64,000 bases of DNA from Streptomyces zhihengii (GTDB lineage: Bacteria; Actinomycetota; Actinomycetes; Streptomycetales; Streptomycetaceae), in NCBI RefSeq assembly GCF_016919245.1, contig NZ_JAFEJA010000003.1, forward strand, positions 310,001-374,000, in the 5' to 3' direction. Position numbers and translations under genes: made by a program. Of this stretch, positions 25,741 to 33,875 are shown piece by piece; positions within the stretch are counted from its first letter, which is position 1; the number at the start of each line of letters is the position of its first letter. Under the pieces are notes generated by a model. It worked only from the letters and a program-made list of their open reading frames with translations, had not been told where the DNA came from and searched no databases.

Positions 25741-26720
25741 TCAAGACCAGAATTTCCGATCTGGTGGGGCGCACGCCCCTGCTCAGGCTGCACACCGCGG
25801 AGAGTGGGGCGACCGTCCTGTTGAAGCTGGAGCAGTTCAACCCCACCGGAACCGCCAAGATCCGGATGGCCAGGAATATGGTCGACGAGGCGGAGGCGGC
25901 AGGGCTCCTGGCCCCCGGCGGATGGCTCGTCGAGTCCACCTCCGGCAACACCGGACTCGGCCTTGCGCTCATCGCCGCTGAACGCGGCTACAAGTTCACC
26001 GCTGTGGTCGACAACCACTCCAGCGCGGACAAGCTGCGCGGCATGCGCGCCTACGGCGCAGACATCCTCAACGTCGCAGGCGATGAGGACGGCCTCGCCA
26101 CCGCCGAACGCGACACCACGGCCGAGCGCCTCGCCGCCGAACACGGCGCCTACTGGACCGCCCAGCACCGCAACCAGGGCAACCCCAACGGCTACCGGCC
26201 CCTCGCCCGCGAGCTCCACGACGACCTCGGCGACGACATCCAGTACCTGTACGGAGCCGTCGGCACCGGTGGTTCGCTCTGCGGCACGGGCCGCTTCCTC
26301 CGCGAACGCATCCCGGACCTGAAGATCATCGGAGTCGAACCGGAGGGGTCCGTCCTCTTCGGGGGGCAGGGCGCGCCATATCACCAGTCCGGCACCGGGA
26401 CGCCCGAGGGCTCGGAAATCGGTCCCGTCGTCGACTACGAAGTGATCGACCGGGGGCTCAAGGTCAGCGACGCGGAAGCCTTCGAGACCTGCCGCTACCT
26501 CGCCAGGAACTTCGGTCTCCTGATCGGCGGTTCAGCGGGCGGCGTGGTCTACAAGGCCCTGGAGCAGGCGCAGAACGCGGCGCCAGGATCGACCATCGTC
26601 GTGCTGGTTTGCGACGGGGGCGACAAGTACCTCCACACCGTCTTCGACGACGACTGGATGGCCGCCCACGGCCTCTTCGACGGGCAGGTCGTCCACCGGC
26701 TGGCCGCCCTGCTGCGTTAG
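25737..26720 (+). CDS. SbnA-like N-(2-amino-2-carboxyethyl)-L-glutamate synthase
   Basis: A 327-residue fold-type II PLP enzyme of the cysteine synthase family. The PLP lysine lies in NPTGTAKIRMARNM, the substrate loop is STSGNTGLGLAL and the phosphate loop is VGTGGSLCGTG. SbnA joins O-phospho-L-serine and L-glutamate to give the substrate of SbnB. The pair therefore provides L-2,3-diaminopropionate. GTG 25737 overlaps the preceding stop by four bases, matching the coupling seen elsewhere in the operon. A plain cysteine synthase is the alternative, less likely given the SbnB homologue. Confidence 0.87.
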   Translation: MIKTRISDLVGRTPLLRLHTAESGATVLLKLEQFNPTGTAKIRMARNMVDEAEAAGLLAPGGWLVESTSGNTGLGLALIAAERGYKFTAVVDNHSSADKLRGMRAYGADILNVAGDEDGLATAERDTTAERLAAEHGAYWTAQHRNQGNPNGYRPLARELHDDLGDDIQYLYGAVGTGGSLCGTGRFLRERIPDLKIIGVEPEGSVLFGGQGAPYHQSGTGTPEGSEIGPVVDYEVIDRGLKVSDAEAFETCRYLARNFGLLIGGSAGGVVYKALEQAQNAAPGSTIVVLVCDGGDKYLHTVFDDDWMAAHGLFDGQVVHRLAALLR

Positions 26721-26821
26721 GCACACGGCCCGACTGCCGGCGTGCTGGCCCGCGTCCCGGGGCCCGCCCGGAGTCCCCAACTCTCCTTCTTCCCTTCCCT
26801 CCCCACAGATAGCCTCAGATA

Positions 26822-27853
26822 ATGAAAACGAAAACGATTACCATAATTGCTGTGGCTCTGGCTGCGCTGACGATCACCGGATGCGGGGCAGACACGTCCT
26901 CCGACGCCGGGGCCAAGGCCAAGGGCACGACGGCGGCGACGAGCGCGACGACCTACCCGTTCACCCTCAAGAACTGCGGCACCGACGTGAGCTACAAGGC
27001 CGCGCCGCAGAAGGTTGTCACCCTCAACCAGGCCGCCGCCGAAATCCTCATCCACCTCGGCGTCGGCGACCGGATCGCCGGCACGGGCTACGAGATCGAG
27101 AAGATGCCGCCCCCGGTCGCCGCGCAGTACGAGAAGATCCCGGTCCTGTCCGCGCCCGGCACCGAGATCAAGCACGAGAAGCTGCTGGAGGCCCAGCCGG
27201 ACTTCGTGTACGGCTCCTTCGCCAGCATGTTCACCAAGGAGCAGTCCGGCGAGCGTAAGCAGCTCCACGACCTGGGCGTCCCCACCTACCTGACCGAGTT
27301 CGACTGCACCTACCACGAGACCGTGGCGAACGCGGACTTCACGATGCTGTTCGAGGAGTACCGTCGGCTCGGCAAGATCATGGGGGTGCCCGAGGCCGGC
27401 GAGAAGTTGGCCGCGCAGCAGAAGGCCGTGGTGGACAGGGCGGTCGCCACTGTCGAGAAGCGCGAGAAGCCGCTCAAGGTGATGTGGTTCTACTCCACCT
27501 ACGAGGGCACCCCCTGGGCCGCCGGCCCTGGCGGTCTGCCGCAGCACATCTCCAAGCTCGTCGGGGTCGAGAACATCTTCGCCGATGCCAAGACGAAGTG
27601 GGCGGAGGTGAGTTGGGACGAGGTTGCCGCGCGGAACCCCGACGTCATCATCCTGGCCGATCTGACCCGAGGCGAACCGAACGACACCGCCAAGGAGAAG
27701 ATCGAACTCCTCAAGAAGGACCCGCTCACCAGCAAGCTCGCCGCGGTGAAGGGTGACAAGTTCATCACCATCCCCGGAAGCCACATGGACCCCAGCTTCG
27801 GCAGCGTGTCCGCCGTCCCCGCGCTGGTCGACGGCTTGAACAAGCTCGGCTGA
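26822..27853 (+). CDS. FecB-like metallophore-binding lipoprotein
   Basis: A 343-residue substrate-binding protein with a lipoprotein signal peptide (AALTITGCGAD, lipid-modified Cys21). It is of the periplasmic-binding type III fold: KVVTLNQAAAEILIHLGVGDRIAGTG opens the N-lobe, and RNPDVIILADLTRG lies in the C-lobe. These proteins capture siderophores, cobalamin or other metal chelates. The start codon lies in an AT-rich patch (ATAATGAAAACGAAAACG) without a Shine-Dalgarno sequence, perhaps hiding a second operator. It is followed by a matching permease and ATPase. Confidence 0.92.
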   Translation: MKTKTITIIAVALAALTITGCGADTSSDAGAKAKGTTAATSATTYPFTLKNCGTDVSYKAAPQKVVTLNQAAAEILIHLGVGDRIAGTGYEIEKMPPPVAAQYEKIPVLSAPGTEIKHEKLLEAQPDFVYGSFASMFTKEQSGERKQLHDLGVPTYLTEFDCTYHETVANADFTMLFEEYRRLGKIMGVPEAGEKLAAQQKAVVDRAVATVEKREKPLKVMWFYSTYEGTPWAAGPGGLPQHISKLVGVENIFADAKTKWAEVSWDEVAARNPDVIILADLTRGEPNDTAKEKIELLKKDPLTSKLAAVKGDKFITIPGSHMDPSFGSVSAVPALVDGLNKLG

Positions 27854-27866
27854 CCCGTCCACCATC

Positions 27867-28964
27867 ATGACGACGAGTTCACACACGACCGCCGAGCGCA
27901 CCGGAGCCCCGATCATCACAGGTGAAACGGTCACGGTGCGCCGGCGGCGCACCGTGACCGTGGCGCTGTACCTCCTGGCCGTGTCAGGCCTCCTGGTGTC
28001 GATCGTCACTGCGTCCCTGTTCGGGAGCGCGAACATCCGGCCTCTGGACGTGGTCTCCACGATCCTGCGGCACATCGGTCTGGGCGGCATCGCCCCCACT
28101 CCGCCCCTTCCGGGCCTGCTCGACGCCCTGATCTGGGAGTCCCGCTTCCCCCGCGTCCTGCTCGCCGTGGCCGTCGGCATGGCACTGGCGGTCTCCGGCG
28201 CCGTCCTGCAAGCGGTCACCAGGAACCCCCTCGCCGACCCCTATCTGCTCGGAGTCTCCTCCGGCGCCTCCACCGGCGCGGTTGCCGTACTCCTGTTGGG
28301 AATCGGCGGAAGCATCTCCCTGTCGACCGGAGCCTTCGTCGGTGGACTGGTCTCCTTCGGCCTGCTGCTGCTCCTTCTCGGCGGGGGGCGCGTCGCCAGC
28401 CCTTCACGCGTGGTGCTCACCGGCGTGCTCGTGTCCCAGTTCTTCGCCGGCGTCACCTCCGTCATCCTCATGGTCAACGGAGACGCCAACTCGACCCGCG
28501 GCTTCACCTACTGGCTGCTCGGCACCCTCGGAGGCGCCCGATGGGAGGGAGTGACCGTTACCGTCCTGGTCATCCTGGTCGGGGTGATCGCCATTCAGTT
28601 CTTCGCGCCGGCCCTCGACGCCTTCACCTTCGGGTGGGACTCGGCGGCCGCCCTGGGTATCAACGTCACGGCCGCCCGGATCTGGCTGATGGTACTGACC
28701 TCGGTCATCACGGCCGCGGCCGTGGCGGCCTCCGGAGCCATCGGCTTCATCGGCCTGCTCATCCCCCACGGCGTCCGCGTCGTGACGGGACCGACGCACC
28801 GCTCGCTGCTTCCACTGTCCGCGATCATCGGCGCTCTCTTCCTCATCTGGGTGGACGTGTTCGCGCGGACGGCGTTCGCGCCCCACGAACTGCCCGCCGG
28901 CGTCATCACCGCGCTGCTCGGGGCGCCCGCGTTCGCACTGGTCCTGAAGCGTCTGGAGTCCTGA
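27867..28964 (+). CDS. FecCD-family ABC transporter permease
   Basis: A 365-residue membrane protein with about ten helices. Signatures include RFPRVLLAVAVGMALAVSGA, RNPLADPYLLGVSSGAS and ASGAIGFIGLLIPHGVR, all typical of BtuC/FecCD permeases for siderophores, heme or cobalamin. A 30-residue hydrophilic N-terminal tail is longer than usual. It follows the binding protein by 13 bases, and its stop overlaps the ATPase start by one base. A single permease gene implies a homodimeric channel. Confidence 0.95.
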   Translation: MTTSSHTTAERTGAPIITGETVTVRRRRTVTVALYLLAVSGLLVSIVTASLFGSANIRPLDVVSTILRHIGLGGIAPTPPLPGLLDALIWESRFPRVLLAVAVGMALAVSGAVLQAVTRNPLADPYLLGVSSGASTGAVAVLLLGIGGSISLSTGAFVGGLVSFGLLLLLLGGGRVASPSRVVLTGVLVSQFFAGVTSVILMVNGDANSTRGFTYWLLGTLGGARWEGVTVTVLVILVGVIAIQFFAPALDAFTFGWDSAAALGINVTAARIWLMVLTSVITAAAVAASGAIGFIGLLIPHGVRVVTGPTHRSLLPLSAIIGALFLIWVDVFARTAFAPHELPAGVITALLGAPAFALVLKRLES

Positions 28965-29770
28965 TGGGCCGCATCACCACCACCGAGCTCTCCTGGTCGG
29001 TCAAGGGCCACCGACTCCTCGACAACATCGAGATGGCCGTCCACGACGGGAAGATCGTCGGACTCCTCGGCCCCAACGGCTCGGGCAAATCGACCCTGCT
29101 GCGCCTGCTCGCGGGGCTGCGGAAGCCCGACACCGGAACCGTCCGCTACGACGACACCGACCTGAGCGACCTCGGACGCCGGGCGATGGCCCGGCGGCTC
29201 GCCGTAGTCGAACAGGACGTGTCCGCCCACCACCACGTCAACGTCCGCCAGGTCGTCGAACTCGGCCGCACCCCCTTCCGCGGCCGCTTCGACGCGCTGA
29301 CCGATTACGACCGGCGGATCGTCGACGAGGCCCTCGAACGGACCGAGATCTCCGACAAGCAGCACCGGAGCTGGCACACCCTCTCCGGAGGGGAGAAGCA
29401 GCGCACCCAACTCGCCCGCGCCCTCGCCCAGGAGCCCCAGGAGATCCTGCTCGACGAACCCACCAACCACCTCGACATCCGTCACCAGCTCGAACTCCTC
29501 GATCTGCTGACCTCCCTGGACGCCACCTGTGTCGTAGCCCTGCACGACCTGAACCTCGCGGCACGATACTGCGATCACATCGTCCTCCTCGACCACGGAG
29601 AGGTGGCCGCGTCCGGCCCTCCGGAGGACGTACTGACTCCGGACCTGATCAAGCGGGTCTACGGCGTGGCGGTGCTCGTCGACCGGGAACCAGCCACCGG
29701 GACGCTGCGCGTCACCTACCTGGGCACCGCCACCCGGACGGCATCCACGAGGAGGCCCGCCCCCCGCTGA
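28964..29770 (+). CDS. FecE-family ABC transporter ATP-binding protein
   Basis: A 268-residue ATPase with Walker A GLLGPNGSGKST, Q-loop, signature LSGGEKQRTQLARAL, Walker B EILLDEPTNHLD and the H-loop histidine in CVVALHDLNLAARYCDH. The closest families are iron-chelate and cobalamin importer ATPases. It is the last gene of the operon and is followed at once by a strong hairpin terminator. With the lipoprotein and permease it forms the uptake system for the chelate presumed to be made by the upstream enzymes. Confidence 0.95.
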   Translation: MGRITTTELSWSVKGHRLLDNIEMAVHDGKIVGLLGPNGSGKSTLLRLLAGLRKPDTGTVRYDDTDLSDLGRRAMARRLAVVEQDVSAHHHVNVRQVVELGRTPFRGRFDALTDYDRRIVDEALERTEISDKQHRSWHTLSGGEKQRTQLARALAQEPQEILLDEPTNHLDIRHQLELLDLLTSLDATCVVALHDLNLAARYCDHIVLLDHGEVAASGPPEDVLTPDLIKRVYGVAVLVDREPATGTLRVTYLGTATRTASTRRPAPR

Positions 29771-29776
29771 CGACAC

Positions 29777-29823
29777 CGATACGGACAGGGTCACCGACCC
29801 AGTCGATGGCCCTGTCCGTATCG
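29777..29823 (+). terminator. Terminator of the metallophore operon
   Basis: CGATACGGACAGGG (29777-29790) pairs perfectly with CCCTGTCCGTATCG (29810-29823) over a 14-bp stem, six bases after the ATPase stop codon. Confidence 0.8.
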
Positions 29824-29877
29824 TGCTGCGGGAAGAGTCCGGCCAGGAGGTGCCGTGGCCGTGGCCACCACCCGGCA

Positions 29878-30278
29878 TCAGAGCACGAGCCTCATCAGGA
29901 CCTCGTCCGTGTCGTCACCCAGGGCCACCCGGAGTGCGCCAGGCCATTGGCCGCTTTCCACCCAGCCCAAGGCGCGGTAGAAGTCCTCCAGCCCCAGACC
30001 GGCTCTTGCCGTGAGACGCAGCCGTTCCAGTCCCATCTCCACCCGGGCGGTCTCCTGGAACTCCCTCATGAGGCCACCCCGATGCCGCGCCAACGGCACC
30101 GGAGGTGGATCTGGACGCGGTTGACGGTGCCGCAGTGCGCCACCAGCGGATGCGGGTCGTAGAGCATGACCAGCCAGCCGGCGAGCGCGCCCTGGAGGGT
30201 AGCCGAGAAGCCGACTGTGCCGGGGGCGCGCCAGCGCGTGAGGTCGTCGACGGCCGGGCCCACGTCGCTCGCGGTCAC
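29878..30278 (-). pseudogene. Frameshifted GNAT acetyltransferase fragment
   Basis: On the minus strand, one frame gives GALAGWLVMLYDPHPLVAHC and NRVQIHLRCRWRGIGVA, where the RxxGxGxA-type acetyl-CoA loop is decayed to RWRGIGVA. A second frame (from about 30099) gives LERLRLTARAGLGLEDFYRA, then LGWVESGQWPGALRVA, and ends EVLMRLVL. This is the typical C-terminal half of a GNAT N-acetyltransferase. The N-terminus is missing and a frameshift lies between 30066 and 30099. Confidence 0.6.
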
Positions 30279-30478
30279 GGCGGGAGGAGGAAGCGGGCGG
30301 CGATCACCGCTCCGCCGGTGTTGGTCACGGTCTCCCCAGCAGTCGATCAGTTCGGCCGCAGCTCCTTGTGACCTGATCGGAGTGCGTGAAGTGGAGAAAG
30401 CGGGGAGCTTCGTGCGCGTTCATGTCCGTCAGCGTCCCAGAGGTGTCGTCGGGGAGCGGGCACCCGCCGTGCGACGTC

Positions 30479-30586
30479 CTATCGGGCGCTGCTGTACGCG
30501 AGGAGGGCCAGCTCGCGGGCGTTCTTGATGGCTGCGGCGAGCTGCCGCTGCTGCTGGGCGCTGACGCGGCGGCTGCGGATCTTGCC
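30479..30586 (-). pseudogene. rpsR: C-terminal remnant of ribosomal protein S18
   Basis: The minus-strand frame ends with GKIRSRRVSAQQQRQLAAAI followed by KNARELALLAYSSAR, the unmistakable tail of ribosomal protein bS18 (RGKIRxRRVTG..xxQQRxIAxAIKNARExALLPY). Only about 35 residues are intact; upstream sequence in the same frame does not resemble S18. In Streptomyces, alternative S18, S14, L28 and L33 genes are commonly grouped and repressed by Zur. This scrap lies just after a putatively Zur-controlled operon. Confidence 0.65.
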
Positions 30587-31520
30587 GCGCTCTGCGTGCG
30601 CCCCACAGGGGCGCCGCGCGGTACCTTTCGGCAGCCGAGCGGCCTCCCTGCCTGGTTGAAGCGCAACCTCACGGGCGACGGGCGCATGGGGTGCCGGCGC
30701 GCACGATGCCTGGACCCAGGGGTGATATGGCGAAGACGTGTAGCGAACGCGACGGCGCCTCCCGTGGTGATCCCTCTGAGGTGGTGCCGGCCGTGCGAAC
30801 GATCCTGTCGCGTCGCTCCTGGCGAAGGCTGAGAACGGCAAACGGCTGATCGCGCGTGCCTACACGTGGTAGCCGGGGCGCTGTATCAAGGCGTGCCGTC
30901 TCTCGTCCGCTGTCGGCCGTATGACGTGCGGTGGGATGTCCTTCGGTGGTGGACTTTCAGGCTTCGGCCCGCTGAGGCGCGTCTGAACGGGGACGGGCGG
31001 GGCGGTCGACGAGGGAGGCGGCGCTGAGCCGCCTGACGCAACCAGTTGCGGGCTCGGTTCGACTTCTGGATCTGATCCGCTGCACGGGCGTCACCACCTT
31101 GGCCGTCCTGATCCGGATCACATACGCTGCGCCCACGCGTACAACGGGACGCCCGGGAAGCCCGGGAAGGAAGGTAGGACGAAGTTGCACAGCGGGCGTG
31201 GGCCGTGTCGGTAGGAGAGGCCTCGCAACCCTCGTCAAGTCTCCGCACATAGCGCCCGTAGCGCACATCAGGAATGTCGTAGGTAGGGCGCGGAACCGAT
31301 CTGACCTGTGCTCTCATCTCACCTGCTTTGCACAGACCATATTCTTGTGACCGACCGCTTGGGTGCCAGCGGTCAGCGGCTTGCGCACCATCGGAGCCGC
31401 AGCGCGAACCATCCACTCTCGTGACCTCGGCTATCAGCTGACGTGTCCGCAAGGCGTCAAGTGCATTGCTGTCGTAGTGGGTAGCATCCGGCAGCAGACA
31501 GGTAGAAGGAGTGAGCTGTA
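30587..31520. other. No recognisable gene
   Basis: The sequence between the S18 remnant and the regulator at 31521 has scattered open frames without recognisable domains. AAGGAG at 31506-31511 belongs to the next gene. Confidence 0.5.
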
Positions 31521-32273
31521 GTGGTCGATGAGCCCGCGATGAACCCGATCCGCAACCGGTACGTGCAGCAGTACGCCGATGACCTCGCGGCGAATCGAGA
31601 TGAGCAAGCAACGATCGGTCAGCAGGTCGCCGACCTGCAACAGCGTCTGAAGACTCTAGAAGAGGAAGAACGCTGGCTGGTTCAAGCCCAGAGCAGTTTG
31701 CCCGAGCGAGCCGTTCTGTCTGCCACAGAGGATGTTCCTCTCGGCCCGCCGGCTGACGTGGAGGGGACCGGCATCCCAACCCTTGCCGCCGACCCTGCCG
31801 AGGTGTCCGACACGGTTCCACAACCGCGGGACAGCAAGTCGAGGAGGAAAGAGACCACCCACGGAGAGAAGACTGCCCGCGCTGGCAGGAAGACAGCAGC
31901 GAACAGGCCCAGTCGGCCCTCCCGTGAGGTGAGCGCCGCAGCCGTGACAGGCCAGAACCAGCAGGACAACGGCTCGCGGCGGACAGGGCCGCCGCTCGGT
32001 CAGCTCCTCTTGGCCATCCTCTTGAAGACACCCGGCGAGCCGTGCGTGGTACGAGAGGTCTCTGACCAGCTCGCACAGGATCATCCGAGCCGAGCGACGT
32101 CCGTCCAGACAGTGCGCAACACGCTGGAGATCCTGGTCAAGAAGGGCACCGTCGAGAAGTCGCGCCAGCAGGGCAACGCGATGTACACGGCGTATGCCGT
32201 CAGTGGAGCAGGCGACACGTCGCAGGATGGGCAGGCTTCCACACCAACGGAGCGGGTTGCGGCCGAAGCTTAA
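31521..32273 (+). CDS. Coiled-coil/winged-helix regulatory protein
   Basis: A 250-residue protein. Residues 20-55 form a coiled coil (QVADLQQRLKTLEEEERWLV). A basic, disordered linker follows (70-155, rich in Arg/Lys/Ser/Pro). The last domain looks like a winged helix (LGQLLLAILLKTPGEPCVVR, then LEILVKKGTVEKSRQQGNAM). Proteins of this build are common in Streptomyces as putative regulators, but none of their targets is known to me. GTG 31521 is supported by AAGGAG nine bases upstream. Confidence 0.65.
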   Translation: MVDEPAMNPIRNRYVQQYADDLAANRDEQATIGQQVADLQQRLKTLEEEERWLVQAQSSLPERAVLSATEDVPLGPPADVEGTGIPTLAADPAEVSDTVPQPRDSKSRRKETTHGEKTARAGRKTAANRPSRPSREVSAAAVTGQNQQDNGSRRTGPPLGQLLLAILLKTPGEPCVVREVSDQLAQDHPSRATSVQTVRNTLEILVKKGTVEKSRQQGNAMYTAYAVSGAGDTSQDGQASTPTERVAAEA

Positions 32274-33875
32274 GCGGCCCTTGAGGCCTATCCACCAGGC
32301 GTGCTTGGCGCCCTGTTGTCGGGCTACAGGTCGTGCTGTGGCACGCGGCCGCGTGCGGTGTGCCGATAGTTTGCGTCCTACTGGTCGTGATGTGGATTTC
32401 TCTGACACACAAGGTGTGCCAGGTTGCTGCTGCCAGAGAAATGAGCCAGTAGGGCGGGGCGTGAGAGGCGACGTTTCGCCTTGGGCCACGGCTTCTGGCG
32501 TTCCCCGGGACGGTCTACGCTGACCGGTGGCCCGTGCCGGAATGGAGTGTGCGGGATAGGCCCCGGTCCCCGTTCAAGACGGGACGCAGTACGGCCGGGG
32601 CCGCTCCGCCGCTCTAACCAGGCTGCTCTGCTTGCACGGGGAGGGTTGGGCAGGTCGCTCGACCGCAGCGCTGGTCTGTTTCCGGTGGCTGCGTGTTTCA
32701 GAGCCCGCGCCCCAGGCGTGGCCATGCTTGCGTCCCCGATGAGCGTAAGGCGATGACACCCCGGAAGCCCTCGCCCCCTGTTGGCGAGCCGCGCTGTGCC
32801 GTGTCTCGCCGAAAATGTAGGGCACGGAAGCCTGAGGCACTTCGTCCATGTTGGGCGCTGCGGGCAGGGTCCCTATGCAGTCAGCTCCTTGGCTACTGCG
32901 GCAACCTGCGAGACCCGTCTCGCACCATTGAAGGCGCTTGCACGCCCTGTTGGGTCAACCGGCGGATCTGGGCGCAGGAACTCGGTTCCATCCCTGCGGG
33001 AGCGGGGATTGCACAGCGATTGATTGTCGCCCCCTGTGCAGGTCGGGGTCATCCCTGCATGTGCCGATCACCAGTCGCCTCCCACCCTGAAGGTGCCGCC
33101 GGCGGGCTGGGCAGAGGCCATTCACGGCGTCGATTGTCCCAGCTCAGGTGTGGCAAACATCGGAGACCGCCCCTGTCTCAGAGGGCGGGCTGACCTAACT
33201 GATCCACGCTACTGCTGCTGCGCCTCTTTGCGCATTAATTGGATCAACTCTGCCTGTTTTACCCATGATTCATTTCTTCTGCTGCGCACTTAACCACTTT
33301 GGAGGTATTCAACTGGCATGACAGTCGATGGGGGCCCTTGTTCCGCGTGGCAGGCGAGGTTGCCCGTGGTTATGGCGAAGCATGTGCCGGGCGGCAGTAG
33401 AGCAGGACATCTTCGGTGGGGCTGCAGCGCCAGCACCGTTGGATCGGTGTGGCCACCGGGCAGCTTGCGTGAGGAAGCTCCATGCCCGGTGGCGGCGGCA
33501 TCGACGATCGCTGAGCATGGCGCGGCGAAAGGGCGCCTTGTTGGTCGGGGAGAGAGTCACCGGCCGGCCAACAGCGTGGGGAGTCACGCTGGTGACGACG
33601 CTGGCACCGTCCAGAACGCTGTGGCGATCGACTCCAGCGACATGGGCCTCGGGAGCCATGTCACGCACAGCGCGAGCGCTGTCGTACCGTCCAGACGTGC
33701 CTTACGGCGCATTGGCTGTGAGGTTGTCTACGTGGCATATGCCGACTCCCTTGCCCTGATGCCGGGCGCAGTTACTGGCCGGTTGCTCCGTTGACGTCGT
33801 CACGCCAAGAAGCCTGTGTACGTGAAGCGGGCGACATCCACTGCTGCGTTCCCACCGACGGTCGTGAGGGTCACC
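32274..33875. other. 1.6-kb gene-poor region upstream of the cas operon
   Basis: No secure gene is visible. A 158-codon frame at 33318-33794 has a good GGAGG but no recognisable domain and odd composition. Hairpin CCGCCC/GGGCGG lies near 33168-33190. Two imperfect CRISPR-repeat-like segments occur at 32984-33012 and 33045-33073 and are listed separately. The region may be a decayed CRISPR leader/array area. Confidence 0.4.
32984..33073 (-). CRISPR. Possible relic CRISPR repeat pair (type I-E-like)
   Basis: Two 29-base segments are spaced exactly 61 bases apart, the period of a type I-E array (29-base repeat, 32-base spacer). On the minus strand the first reads CAATCCCCGCTCCCGCAGGG plus ATGGAACC; the second contains CACATGCAGGGATGACCCC. 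They share GCAGGGATG and end in CC, like Streptomyces I-E repeats with a GCGGGGATG core. The 5' halves differ strongly and no third unit is found at the next period. It could be chance; I report it because it lies 0.8 kb before the Cascade genes. Confidence 0.25.

Noticed and set aside
33318..33794. 158-codon frame before the Cascade genes
   Set aside because: It has a good GGAGG, but the translation is Gly/Ala/Ser/Arg-rich without secondary-structure pattern or any recognised family, so I left it inside the intergenic note.
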